This document shows, in pieces, positions 34,368-42,388 of a stretch of 46,567 bases of DNA. Source of the DNA: an uncultured Bacilli bacterium (GTDB lineage Bacteria > Bacillota_I > Bacilli_A > RF39 > UBA660); contig CALWAJ010000002.1 in NCBI GenBank assembly GCA_944373065.1, positions 1-46,567 on the forward strand. Direction: 5' to 3'. The notes beneath the pieces are model-generated. The model did not search any database. It saw only the letters and a list, made by a program, of their open reading frames with translations, and was not told the DNA's origin. Made by a program: the position numbers and the translations under genes. Each line of letters opens with the position of its first letter. The first letter of the stretch is position 1.

Positions 34368-34775
34368 ATGAAAACAAGAAATGAAGTGCGTGAGATAGCT
34401 CTTCGTATAATATATAAAATCAATATCTTTGATGATGCCAAAGTCTATTATGATGTAAATGATTTAATTAAAGAAGAATATGAAGTTGAAAATGATTTCG
34501 TCAATTCTTTAGTTAATGGAGTTATAGAAAAAAAAGAAGAATTAACATCTTTAGTTAATAAATATATGACTGATTGGTCTCTTGATAGGTTAAATAAAGT
34601 TGATATTGCATTATTTCTTTTAGCAAGTTACGAATTAAAATATGAGAAGACTCCTAGCATTGTATGTATAAATGAATGGGTAGAAATTTCTAAAAAATAT
34701 AGTGATGAAAAAATAACAAAAATGCTAAATGGAGTTTTAGATAACATATACCATAGTGAGGAATGCAATGAATAA
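34368..34775 (+). CDS. nusB: transcription antitermination factor NusB
   Basis: 135-aa all-helical RNA-binding factor which, with NusE (S10), binds boxA and assists rRNA antitermination. NEVREIALRIIYKINIF at the start and LDRLNKVDIALFLLASYELKYEKTPS..INEWVEISKKYSDEK..MLNGVLDNI near the end are the family signatures. GAGGTAGTGAT precedes ATG 34368. Gene order nusB-xseA-xseB is common in Bacillota. It overlaps xseA by eight bases (ATGAATAA), as alaS does with holA. Confidence 0.93.
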   Translation: MKTRNEVREIALRIIYKINIFDDAKVYYDVNDLIKEEYEVENDFVNSLVNGVIEKKEELTSLVNKYMTDWSLDRLNKVDIALFLLASYELKYEKTPSIVCINEWVEISKKYSDEKITKMLNGVLDNIYHSEECNE

Positions 34776-36021
34776 AGAATATTTAACAGTTACTCAGTTA
34801 ACTAAGTATATTAAATATAAGATAGATAATGATATTAACTTAAGAGAAGTTTATCTTAAAGGAGAAATATCTAACTTTAAAGCTCATACTAGAGGACACT
34901 TTTATTTTACTATCAAAGATGAAGGGAGTAGAATCAACGCTGTTATGTTTGCAAGTAGTGCTAGTAAAGTTAAATTTACTCCTGAAGATGGAATGAAAGT
35001 ACTAGTAACTGGAAGAATATCTGTTTATGAAGCTACAGGAGGTTATCAAATCTATGTTAATGAAATGATGGAAGATGGAGTAGGTAACCTTTATGTCGCT
35101 TTTGAACAATTAAAGAAAAAACTTGCTAGTGAAGGATTATTTGATGATAAATATAAAAAGCCTATACCTAAAATCCCCGAAAGAGTTGGCGTAATAACCG
35201 CTCCAACAGGTGCTGCCATTAGAGATATCATATCAACTATTAATAGAAGATTCCCACTAACTGAAGTAATACTTTTACCTAGTTTAGTACAAGGAGAAGG
35301 TGCTAAAGAAGATATTGTAAGGCAGATAAAACGAGCTGAGAATTATAACCTTGATGTTCTAATAGTAGGAAGAGGTGGAGGCTCTATTGAAGATTTATGG
35401 GCCTTTAATGAAGAAATAGTAGCAAGAGCAATATTTGAGTGTCCTATTCCTATAATCAGTGCCGTAGGTCATGAAATAGATTTTACTATTGCAGACTTTG
35501 TAGCAGACTTAAGAGCACCTACACCAACAGGGGCAGCAGAGATTGCTGTTCCTAATAAAGCAGATGTTATAAACTATATTAATCAGTTAAATTTAAGAAG
35601 CAGGAAAGCTGTAGGTAATATTTTAGAATTAAAGAAAAAAAGACTTGATAATATTAAGAGTAATTACATCTTAAATAATCCACTAGATTTATACTCTGCT
35701 AAAATTCAAAAACTTGATTATTTAACTGAAAGTTTAGTTAAAAATTATAAAAATATTATTGATAAAGAAAAAATTAAACTAAATAATATTAAAACAAGGC
35801 CATTATTTAGCAATCCCTTATTAATATTAGATAAGACTAAACAAAAATATACTTTATTACTTGGTAAATTAGATGCTTTATCTCCTTTAAAAACATTAGA
35901 AAGAGGTTATGGCATTATTAAACTTAATGATAAAGCTGTAACTAGTATAAAAGACTTAAAGAAAGATGATTTAATAAATATAGAATTAAAAGATGGCAGT
36001 AAGGAAGCCATTATAAAATAG
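34768..36021 (+). CDS. xseA: exodeoxyribonuclease VII large subunit
   Basis: 417 aa from ATG 34768, within the end of nusB, after GAGGAA (34758-34763). The N-terminal OB fold (YLTVTQLTKYIKYKI, VYLKGEISNFKAHTRGHFYFTIKDE cut short) is followed by the catalytic region VGVITAPTGAAIRDI, GRGGGSIEDLWAFNEE and SAVGHEIDFTIADFVADLRAPTPTGAAE, all intact. It forms a complex with several XseB subunits and degrades single-stranded DNA. The C-terminal coiled-coil region and the LERGYGI motif are also present. Confidence 0.96.
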   Translation: MNKEYLTVTQLTKYIKYKIDNDINLREVYLKGEISNFKAHTRGHFYFTIKDEGSRINAVMFASSASKVKFTPEDGMKVLVTGRISVYEATGGYQIYVNEMMEDGVGNLYVAFEQLKKKLASEGLFDDKYKKPIPKIPERVGVITAPTGAAIRDIISTINRRFPLTEVILLPSLVQGEGAKEDIVRQIKRAENYNLDVLIVGRGGGSIEDLWAFNEEIVARAIFECPIPIISAVGHEIDFTIADFVADLRAPTPTGAAEIAVPNKADVINYINQLNLRSRKAVGNILELKKKRLDNIKSNYILNNPLDLYSAKIQKLDYLTESLVKNYKNIIDKEKIKLNNIKTRPLFSNPLLILDKTKQKYTLLLGKLDALSPLKTLERGYGIIKLNDKAVTSIKDLKKDDLINIELKDGSKEAIIK

Positions 36022-36033
36022 GAGGAATTGATT

Positions 36034-36264
36034 ATGGAAAAGAAAGAAATAAAATTTGAAGAGAAAATAACAGAATTAGAAACACTTGTTAAAGCCTTAG
36101 AAAATGGTGACGTAGAACTAGATAAAGCGATAGATTATTTTACAAAAGCAACTAAACTTGCAGCATCTTGTGATAAAGATTTAAAAGAAGCAGAGAAAGC
36201 GCTAACATCTATTGTCAATGAAGATGGAAGTTTATCTGAGTTTAAAGGTGAAGTAGAAGCATAA
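36034..36264 (+). CDS. xseB: exodeoxyribonuclease VII small subunit
   Basis: 76 aa. FEEKITELETLVKALENGDVELDKAIDYF (given in part) is the family core, a helical hairpin that binds XseA. AGGAGG (36020-36025) overlaps the xseA stop, and ATG 36034 follows by eight bases; TTG 36028 is in frame but too close to the site. Normal length for the family. Confidence 0.93.
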   Translation: MEKKEIKFEEKITELETLVKALENGDVELDKAIDYFTKATKLAASCDKDLKEAEKALTSIVNEDGSLSEFKGEVEA

Positions 36265-36278
36265 AAGGAGAGACAATT

Positions 36279-36938
36279 ATGGAAAAAATTAATTATAAAG
36301 AATTTAAAATGTTTTTAGATAGTGATGTAGATGAAGCAACATATTTTGGATATAGCAAAGAAGATTTAATTAGTTTGAAAGAACGTTTAGAAGGCTTAAG
36401 GGAACGCTTTGATGTATGTGAATCTAGAATAGAAGGAGATAGAGAAAAAATAGAACAAGCATATAATAATATAAGTGGTATTATCTATAATAATTATCGC
36501 AAAAGTCTAACTTTCAATGATGATAAATCTTCATATTATTTAACTAAAGATAAAGAAAAAAATATATATAAAATTAATTGGTATGCAAGTAGTGAATCAT
36601 CAATATTAACTAATATGAAACTAGTTAAATATAGAAGTCTTGGAAGAAAGTTTTCTAGAGAAATAGACAATATTGTAGAAAACAGTGTTAAATACTTTAA
36701 TAAAGAAAATACTATTGAATCAATAAGTTCAATATTTACTTTAGAAGATAACTATAAATCTTCATTATTAAATTGTAATAACCTTCCTTTCTTCTTTATT
36801 GATAAAAAAACTCTTATACCTGATAAATACATAATCATACCATTTGATGAAAATCTAGACGATAGAAAACAATTAACTATAGAAGATAAACAAAAACTAT
36901 TAACTAAAATAATGGTACCAAGAGGATTTTTAAATTAA
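36279..36938 (+). CDS. hypothetical protein, 219 aa
   Basis: AAGGAGAG precedes ATG 36279, 14 bases after xseB, so it is the last gene of the nusB operon. The N-terminal ~65 residues are helical (YSKEDLISLKERLEGLRERF), followed by a beta-rich middle and the ending KQKLLTKIMVPRGFLN. The overall look (helical start, beta body, IP/VP-containing end) resembles the other lineage-specific proteins of this window, but I see no definite paralogy. No membrane span. Function unknown. Confidence 0.68.
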   Translation: MEKINYKEFKMFLDSDVDEATYFGYSKEDLISLKERLEGLRERFDVCESRIEGDREKIEQAYNNISGIIYNNYRKSLTFNDDKSSYYLTKDKEKNIYKINWYASSESSILTNMKLVKYRSLGRKFSREIDNIVENSVKYFNKENTIESISSIFTLEDNYKSSLLNCNNLPFFFIDKKTLIPDKYIIIPFDENLDDRKQLTIEDKQKLLTKIMVPRGFLN

Positions 36939-36970
36939 ATAAGAGTGTTAGCATTAGCTAGCACTCTTAT
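36939..36970 (-). terminator. hairpin terminator of spoIVB, possibly bidirectional
   Basis: 14-bp stem 36939-36952 with 36957-36970 (one G-T pair), loop ATTA. On the minus strand it is followed by TTTAATTTAAAAA; on the plus strand there is no T-run. The spoIVB stop codon lies in the loop and edge of the stem. Confidence 0.7.
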
Positions 36971-37961
36971 CTCCTTCTTCTAACATTGTTATTATAAAAA
37001 TACCATACCCTTTCTTTGCATCACTTACAATAACATGAGTAACCGCTCCAATTATCTTATTATTCTGAATAATAGGTGAGCCACTCATACCTTGGATTAC
37101 ACCTCCGGTTTCATTTAAAAGTTCATCATCTGTTATTTCGAAAAGAATATTTTTAATATCACTATCTTTATTAATATTTAAAATATTTATATTATATTCT
37201 TTTACTTCATTACCGTTTATAACAGTTCTTATTACTGCTTTACCTTTCTTAACATCATCCTTTGTTCCTACTTCTAAAGCCTCAGTTTCTAATAATTCGC
37301 TCGTATATTTTCCAAAAATACCAGCTTCTTCATTAGAATTAATCTTACCATAAGTTACAGATTCATCATAAGTTGCATTTTTCTCTCCAGGTGATCCGTT
37401 TTCACTTTTAGTATTATCAGTTACTGTTGCTTTAAATATTTTACCATCTTTAATTTCAAATCTTTCACCAGTAGTTCTCTCTGTAATTTCATGCCCTAAT
37501 GCTCCGAAAATAGTTGTCTTAGGATCAATATAGGTTAAAGTACCAATTCCTGTTATTTCATCTTTTACATAAAGACCAGTTTTGCAAACATTATTACTAT
37601 CACAGATCATATTTAAATTTAATGTCGAAGACTTACTATCACGAGTAATTGTTACCTCTAACTCATTACTATCTTTCGCTTCTTCATTAACAACATTGAC
37701 CATTTCATTAATACTATCTACTTTAGTACCATTTATCTTTGTAATAGCATCACCAATTTCAAATCCTGCATCTTTTCCAATATATCTATTATCAACTTCA
37801 TAAAAGCCTACAACTAAAACACCGTCAGAATTGACTTCTATACCAATGGTTTCTCCACCTGGGATAATATATTTGGAATAAGCATAGATATTTATGGGCA
37901 TAATAAAGAGTATAAGAAGAGGAAAAATTATTTGTAGCTTTAATTTTTTAAAAAAATGCAT
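36954..37961 (-). CDS. spoIVB: SpoIVB-type serine peptidase (family S55)
   Basis: 335 aa from the ATG at 37959-37961, eight bases after AAGGAG; a GTG nine bases upstream is inside the site. It has an N-terminal membrane anchor or signal (about 7-28), a PDZ domain (about 40-115; GFEIGDAITKINGTKVDS), and the S55 peptidase domain with H157 (GALGHE), D278 (ITDDE) and S293 (QGMSGSP), matching the B. subtilis triad order. In B. subtilis SpoIVB is made in the forespore and triggers pro-sigma-K processing. It is shorter than the ~425-aa B. subtilis protein. CATAATA (minus strand, 37987-37993) resembles a sigma-G -10, without a clear -35. Confidence 0.92.
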   Translation of the reverse strand: MHFFKKLKLQIIFPLLILFIMPINIYAYSKYIIPGGETIGIEVNSDGVLVVGFYEVDNRYIGKDAGFEIGDAITKINGTKVDSINEMVNVVNEEAKDSNELEVTITRDSKSSTLNLNMICDSNNVCKTGLYVKDEITGIGTLTYIDPKTTIFGALGHEITERTTGERFEIKDGKIFKATVTDNTKSENGSPGEKNATYDESVTYGKINSNEEAGIFGKYTSELLETEALEVGTKDDVKKGKAVIRTVINGNEVKEYNINILNINKDSDIKNILFEITDDELLNETGGVIQGMSGSPIIQNNKIIGAVTHVIVSDAKKGYGIFIITMLEEGDKSAS

Positions 37962-38026
37962 TTTAATCACTCCTTAGCTACATTACTATTATGGAGCGTT
38001 TTATAAAAAAAAAGACGTGTTAAATC

Positions 38027-38055
38027 TTGCCAATATTAAACAAATATGATATAAT
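38027..38055 (+). promoter_or_regulatory. sigma-A promoter of the 100-aa gene
   Basis: TTGCCA (38027-38032), 17-base spacer, TATAAT (38050-38055) with TGA extension. Its following leader CCACTTATAGGGGG resembles the leader of the gene at 20326 (CTACTTACAGAGGGGG). Confidence 0.75.
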
Positions 38056-38080
38056 AATAGCCACTTATAGGGGGAATAAT

Positions 38081-38383
38081 ATGAAAGTATGGAAAACAGC
38101 TAAATTTTTAAAAAAAGATAAAAATATAGATTTAATTACAAGAAGTTATATAAATTATATTTATAAATATGGTCCAATTAATGATATTATTAGAAAATAT
38201 AATATAAATCCTAGTGATATTTATAAACTTAATCAATATACTGCTGATAGAATTGCTGGACTTATTTTATTATATCTTGCTAAAGATGAAAAAAGACTTA
38301 ATGATATAGTTTTAAAATATGATACTAGTGATTTATTGGTTAGTGATATAACACCAGAAATAGAAGGATATATAGAAAGGTAA
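38081..38383 (+). CDS. small hypothetical protein, 100 aa
   Basis: ATG 38081 follows AGGGGGAA by about six bases; the frame runs further upstream through the promoter, so that extension is rejected. The protein is basic at the start (MKVWKTAKFLKKDKNI) and helical, with YINYIYKYGPINDIIRKYNI and a C-terminal acidic end. ASDIYKLNQYTADRIAGLILLYLAK-like text could be a DNA-binding helix-turn-helix, but I am not confident. It precedes a 35-aa basic microprotein by nine bases. Function unknown. Confidence 0.65.
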   Translation: MKVWKTAKFLKKDKNIDLITRSYINYIYKYGPINDIIRKYNINPSDIYKLNQYTADRIAGLILLYLAKDEKRLNDIVLKYDTSDLLVSDITPEIEGYIER

Positions 38384-38392
38384 GGGGAATTT

Positions 38393-38500
38393 ATGGAAGC
38401 AAAAAAAGTAAAAGGAAATTACAATAAAAAGAAAAATATAAAAAAAGTAAATTGTCTATCTAACAGTAAAAGAGTTAATACAACAAAGTTATTTAAGTAA
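38393..38500 (+). CDS. 35-aa Lys-rich microprotein
   Basis: ATG 38393 follows AAGGGGAA (38382-38389). The 35 residues (MEAKKVKGNYNKKKNIKKVN then CLSNSKRVNTTKLFK) are very basic, with 11 Lys in the first 25. It is directly followed by a terminator, which supports a real gene end. Such small basic proteins may bind nucleic acid or ribosomes, but nothing in the sequence proves a role. Confidence 0.55.
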   Translation: MEAKKVKGNYNKKKNIKKVNCLSNSKRVNTTKLFK

Positions 38501-38508
38501 TAAAACAA

Positions 38509-38545
38509 AAAAAGAAATAGATGAAACAAAGTCTATTTCTTTTTA
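38509..38545 (+). terminator. bidirectional intrinsic terminator
   Basis: 13-bp stem AAAAAGAAATAGA (38509-38521) with TCTATTTCTTTTT (38532-38544), 10-base loop. The A-tract before and T-tract after allow termination of both the plus-strand microprotein transcript and the minus-strand 30-aa gene. Confidence 0.8.
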
Positions 38546-38635
38546 TATTACATAATAAAATATTACACTAATTACTCCTGCTAATATAGCTATTAACATA
38601 ATAGCAGAAATTATCTTTACCATTTTCTGATTCAT
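38543..38635 (-). CDS. 30-aa single-span membrane microprotein (DUF4044-like)
   Basis: The minus-strand ATG (38633-38635) follows GAGGTG with four bases between. The product is MNQKMVKIISAIMLIAILAG followed by VISVIFYYVI: a short basic start and one hydrophobic span. It resembles the tiny DUF4044-type membrane proteins known in Bacillota. A good promoter (38653-38681) lies upstream and a terminator hairpin overlaps the stop, so the whole unit is complete in about 170 bases. Confidence 0.65.
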   Translation of the reverse strand: MNQKMVKIISAIMLIAILAGVISVIFYYVI

Positions 38636-38652
38636 AATGCACCTCAAAATTA

Positions 38653-38681
38653 ATTATATATAAAAAGTCTATATTTGTAAA
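38653..38681 (-). promoter_or_regulatory. sigma-A promoter of the 30-aa microprotein gene
   Basis: On the minus strand TTTACA (38681-38676), 17-base spacer, TATAAT (38658-38653). It is 18 bases before the start codon. Confidence 0.65.
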
Positions 38682-38735
38682 ATGTTTTTTGTAAATAATA
38701 AATTATTCTTGAATAATCTTTACTAGGTGATAATA

Positions 38736-39365
38736 ATGGATCTAAAAATTAAAAATGTAAAAAATAAAGTAACAAATAAGCTAGAAGAACAAAAGAAAAT
38801 ATACATATTCTTAATAATTATTATGCTAATAGGATTAATAGGTGGCATTATTTATGCTGTAATATTAAATAAAAGTGATCATAATCTTGTAACGACAAGT
38901 CTAGACAGTTTCTTTACTAGTATTAAAAATAATGATATAGATTATAAAAATGCTCTCATTAATAGCTTAATAGGTAATATAGCATTCGTAACCTTTATCT
39001 TTCTACTTGGTATCTCTATAATAGGAATTCCCTTAATAATCATGAGTTTAGCTATATCATCATTTATATTTGGCTTTTCTTTATCTTCTATTATTTATAC
39101 ATACCATTTAAATGGCATTTTAAGGGCTATTACGTACTTGTTTCCTCATCAGATTATTACTTTATTAATGAGCTTGTTTTTAGGCTTCTATGCCCTTTAT
39201 TTTGGTATTAAATTATTTAAATATTTATTTAGAGGAGTAGATATAAACTTAAGAAGCTCTATGAAAAGATATTTACAAGTATATATAACAGTCTTAATAT
39301 TCTTTATAGGATGTAGTTTCTTAGAAGTATTCTTATCTCCTGCTTTAATTAAATTAGTTATTTAA
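38736..39365 (+). CDS. spoIIM: stage II sporulation protein M-like membrane protein
   Basis: 209 aa from ATG 38736, five bases after AGGTGA (38725-38730). The topology is N-terminal cytoplasmic Lys-rich helix, a first span (about 24-44), an extracytoplasmic stretch (DSFFTSIKNNDIDYKNALI), and then four further spans with FLLGISIIGIPLIIMSLAISSFIFG (given in part) and FPHQIITLLMSLFLGFYALYFG. This is the SpoIIM/DUF95 pattern; in B. subtilis SpoIIM works with SpoIID and SpoIIP in engulfment. Neither partner is in the window. It is close to spoIVB, on the other strand. It overlaps the convergent gene by four bases. Confidence 0.85.
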   Translation: MDLKIKNVKNKVTNKLEEQKKIYIFLIIIMLIGLIGGIIYAVILNKSDHNLVTTSLDSFFTSIKNNDIDYKNALINSLIGNIAFVTFIFLLGISIIGIPLIIMSLAISSFIFGFSLSSIIYTYHLNGILRAITYLFPHQIITLLMSLFLGFYALYFGIKLFKYLFRGVDINLRSSMKRYLQVYITVLIFFIGCSFLEVFLSPALIKLVI

Positions 39366-41110
39366 TGTTTATTATTAACTTTTCCATCTTCAATTAAATT
39401 ACCATTAATATGTCTTCTTAAAGCTTGTTTATATACTTTAGTATAAAGAGGAATATTATTACTCTTTAAATAGTTAATAGTATCTCTTTTCTCATCATTA
39501 CTAACTTCATAAGGCATATCATTTATCATAAAAACAGTACTTCCACTAAGTTCTGTAGAGGTTTTAATCTTCGTAGTTAATTTATTTTTAGCAAAGAAAA
39601 TTTTAATACTTCTTAATTGTTCTTTACTAGCTTTAGGATTAATTTTAAGATATATATCTATAAAATCATTAAAATCTAATTTAGTAGCAAGAAAATAATC
39701 AAGTATTTCAAAAGGTCTAACTTCATCATCACTAACTTTAATACCATTTATAATATTATCTACAATTGTATTTACTTTATTACTTAATATGGCATATCTT
39801 TGCTTTTTTAAATTATTTATTTTGTCTTTTATTTTTAAATACATATCTTCATCTAAAGACTCTAAACATTCAAAAGCAGCATAAAATTCGTTTTTAGTTA
39901 TATTCATAATTTCACAAAATTCCTCAATAGTTTTAACATCAGGATTTAGCAAAATATTAAAATTTATTTTCTCATAAGCATCAACAATAGTTTTCTTTTT
40001 ATTACTAGCTTTTATATCATTTTTTATCATATGTATTTTAGCAAGTAACGATTTTTGCAACTGTTCTTTTTCCTCCATACTTAAAGTAATTCTATAAATA
40101 GAAAGGAATCGTTTTATATTTACATTCGCCAAAAGGTCATTGTTGTTTTTAACAATTAATTTTATTTCTTCTTTATCATTAGTTTTCTCTAATTTACTTA
40201 AAGCAATAGAGTAGTGAACATATTTATGTTCTTCCAACAGACTTGAAACAGCCATATTAACTTTTTTCATTATATTTTCTTTCTCTTCTGAAGAATAAAT
40301 AAAAGATCTATAATTATTTATAATTTGTGAAGCCTCATATGGTGTAATATGATTTTTTAAAACGATGGATTTTATATCATTTAAATCATTACTATACAAT
40401 ATATTAGAAATACAGTTATCTAAATTAATAAAATTAGAAAGACGACTACAATTTGCATCAATAGATCTTATTCTTTGATTAACTTCCTCTAAAGAAATAT
40501 TCAAATAAAGAAAAGCATAAGCTCTAACAAAGTCCTTAAATACGTCATAGTCAATTCCATATTTCTTTACAAAGCTCTTCTTCCTATCATAATACTCTTC
40601 CTTTAAAGAATAATTATCTAAAGTAAAATAAACGTTATAAGCTTCCTCTAACATTTTTTTATCAACATTACTATATTTATCTTTAATTTCTTTCTCTTTA
40701 TTATATATATTTAAATTTTCAACCAAAACTTTATCATCAATTAAATCATTATTAACTAAAAAATGATATCTTTCAAGACACTTGAAATAGATAGATTTAT
40801 CTATTCCTTCTAAAGTTTCTTTTTTAAATAAATTAAAATACATATCTCCATATAATGTATATGTATAAAATAAAAGGCTATCTATCTTATAAACATTTTT
40901 CTCATATGAATTTGTAACAGGATATTCTTCTACTTTAGATAATATTTTAGGTAAATATTTTTTAATAGCAATTATATATTTATCAAAAAAATCATGTTTT
41001 AACTTCGAATCTTTTAAAGTGAGATAATATTCCAAAGCTTCTTTAAAAGACACTTCATTTAAACTTTCAATATCAAGATCTATAATTTTATCAAATGCTT
41101 CTTTTTTCAT
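39362..41110 (-). CDS. large helical hypothetical protein, 582 aa
   Basis: Preceded by AGGAGGGG and an extended -10 promoter. The protein is an almost continuous series of helices, without membrane spans, and its C-terminal ~60 residues resemble those of the 423-aa gene at 20326 (VFMINDMPYEVSNDEKRDTI, NNIPLYTKVYKQALRRHING). The repeated helical units resemble no family that I can name. The paired occurrence suggests a lineage-specific family with a conserved C-terminal domain. Its 3' end overlaps spoIIM by four bases (TTAA), tail to tail. Function unknown. Confidence 0.72.
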   Translation of the reverse strand: MKKEAFDKIIDLDIESLNEVSFKEALEYYLTLKDSKLKHDFFDKYIIAIKKYLPKILSKVEEYPVTNSYEKNVYKIDSLLFYTYTLYGDMYFNLFKKETLEGIDKSIYFKCLERYHFLVNNDLIDDKVLVENLNIYNKEKEIKDKYSNVDKKMLEEAYNVYFTLDNYSLKEEYYDRKKSFVKKYGIDYDVFKDFVRAYAFLYLNISLEEVNQRIRSIDANCSRLSNFINLDNCISNILYSNDLNDIKSIVLKNHITPYEASQIINNYRSFIYSSEEKENIMKKVNMAVSSLLEEHKYVHYSIALSKLEKTNDKEEIKLIVKNNNDLLANVNIKRFLSIYRITLSMEEKEQLQKSLLAKIHMIKNDIKASNKKKTIVDAYEKINFNILLNPDVKTIEEFCEIMNITKNEFYAAFECLESLDEDMYLKIKDKINNLKKQRYAILSNKVNTIVDNIINGIKVSDDEVRPFEILDYFLATKLDFNDFIDIYLKINPKASKEQLRSIKIFFAKNKLTTKIKTSTELSGSTVFMINDMPYEVSNDEKRDTINYLKSNNIPLYTKVYKQALRRHINGNLIEDGKVNNKH

Positions 41111-41135
41111 AAACCCCTCCTAAAAATGCTTTATT

Positions 41136-41144
41136 ATTATATCA
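41136..41144 (-). promoter_or_regulatory. extended -10 promoter of the 582-aa gene
   Basis: TGATATAAT on the minus strand, 25 bases before the ATG. It lies back to back with the mnmA promoter. Confidence 0.6.
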
Positions 41145-41152
41145 CAAATTTA

Positions 41153-41181
41153 TTGAAATGAAAAGAAAAATATAGTATAAT
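41153..41181 (+). promoter_or_regulatory. sigma-A promoter of mnmA
   Basis: TTGAAA (41153-41158), 17-base spacer, TATAAT (41176-41181). Confidence 0.7.
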
Positions 41182-41205
41182 TAGCATGAATTAGAGGTGA
41201 GTAGT

Positions 41206-42315
41206 TTGAAAAAAGTTGTTGTTGGAATATCAGGAGGAGTTGATTCCTCTGTTGCCGCCCTTTTATTAAAAAAACAAGGCTATGATGTAATAGGTTTATT
41301 TATGAGAAATTGGGATAGTTCTATTAACAATGATTTTTTAGGTAATCCCAATTTAAATAACAATATTTGTCCCCAAGAAGAAGATTATAATGATGCCAAA
41401 GCAGTATGTGACAAGTTAGAAATACCATTACATAGAGTTGATTTCATTAAAGAGTATTGGGATGATGTCTTTACTTATTTTCTAGATGAATTAAAAAAAG
41501 GAAGAACTCCTAATCCCGATATTATGTGTAATAAGTATATTAAGTTTGATTTATTTGTAAAAGAAGCGAAAAAGTTAGGAGCTGATTATATCGCTACAGG
41601 TCATTATGCCAAAATACAAAACGGAAGACTAATGAGAAGTCATGAACACAATAAAGATCAAACATATTTCCTATCGCAGGTAAGTAAAGAACAATTAAAA
41701 AATGTTTTATTTCCTTTAGGTGATATAGATGATAAAAAAGAAGTAAGAAAAATAGCCGAAGAATATGGACTTGTAACTGCTAAAAAGAAAGATTCTACAG
41801 GTATTTGTTTTATAGGAGAAAGAAATTTTAAAAACTTTTTAAAAAACTATTTACCTAACAAGAAAGGCAATATTGTAAATATAGATACCAATGAAGTATT
41901 AGGAGAACATATTGGGCTTATGTATTATACAATAGGGCAGAGAAGGGGACTAGATGTAGGTGGTACAAAAGATAAATTATTTGTTGTTGGCAAAGATTTA
42001 AATAAAAACATTTTATATGTAGCGGAAGGTGAAGATAACAAGTACCTATATTCAGATAGTGCTATTTTAGAAAATATTAATTTTAATTGTGATGAAAGAC
42101 CAGTAAAATGCACTGCTAAATTTAGATATCGTTCTAAAGACGTTCCTATTACTTTAGAATATTTAGATAATGGGGAAATACTTGTAAGATATGATAATGT
42201 TAAGGCCGTAACTCCCGGTCAAGCTTGCGTTTTTTATGATGGAGATTATTGTCTTGGTGGCGGAATTGTTAAAGAAGTAAGAAAAGATAATAAAAAACTT
42301 TGGTATCTTCTTTAA
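41206..42315 (+). CDS. mnmA: tRNA-uridine 2-sulfurtransferase
   Basis: 369-aa enzyme making 2-thiouridine at position 34 of tRNA-Lys, -Glu and -Gln. SGGVDSS (9-15) is the PP-loop ATP site; catalytic C108 (PDIMCNKYIKF) and C201 (STGICFIGERNF) are both present; GQRRGL and the C-terminal beta-barrel are intact. The start is TTG 41206, five bases after GAGGTGA; a GTG at 41197 lies inside the site. The sulfur donor partner (cysteine desulfurase), often upstream of mnmA, is not next to it here. Divergent from the 582-aa gene. Confidence 0.95.
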   Translation: MKKVVVGISGGVDSSVAALLLKKQGYDVIGLFMRNWDSSINNDFLGNPNLNNNICPQEEDYNDAKAVCDKLEIPLHRVDFIKEYWDDVFTYFLDELKKGRTPNPDIMCNKYIKFDLFVKEAKKLGADYIATGHYAKIQNGRLMRSHEHNKDQTYFLSQVSKEQLKNVLFPLGDIDDKKEVRKIAEEYGLVTAKKKDSTGICFIGERNFKNFLKNYLPNKKGNIVNIDTNEVLGEHIGLMYYTIGQRRGLDVGGTKDKLFVVGKDLNKNILYVAEGEDNKYLYSDSAILENINFNCDERPVKCTAKFRYRSKDVPITLEYLDNGEILVRYDNVKAVTPGQACVFYDGDYCLGGGIVKEVRKDNKKLWYLL

Positions 42316-42342
42316 TTACTTAGTCATTTTACAGATTTTTAC

Positions 42343-42371
42343 TTGACTATTCTTGTCAAACTAATTAAAAT
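42343..42371 (+). promoter_or_regulatory. promoter with inverted repeat (possible operator) of the HTH gene
   Basis: TTGACT (42343-42348), 17-base spacer, TAAAAT (42366-42371). The -35 forms one arm of TTGAC-N7-GTCAA (42343-42359), a good place for an autoregulator to bind. AGGAGG follows before ATG 42389. Confidence 0.6.
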
Positions 42372-42388
42372 GATTATAGGAGGTTAGC

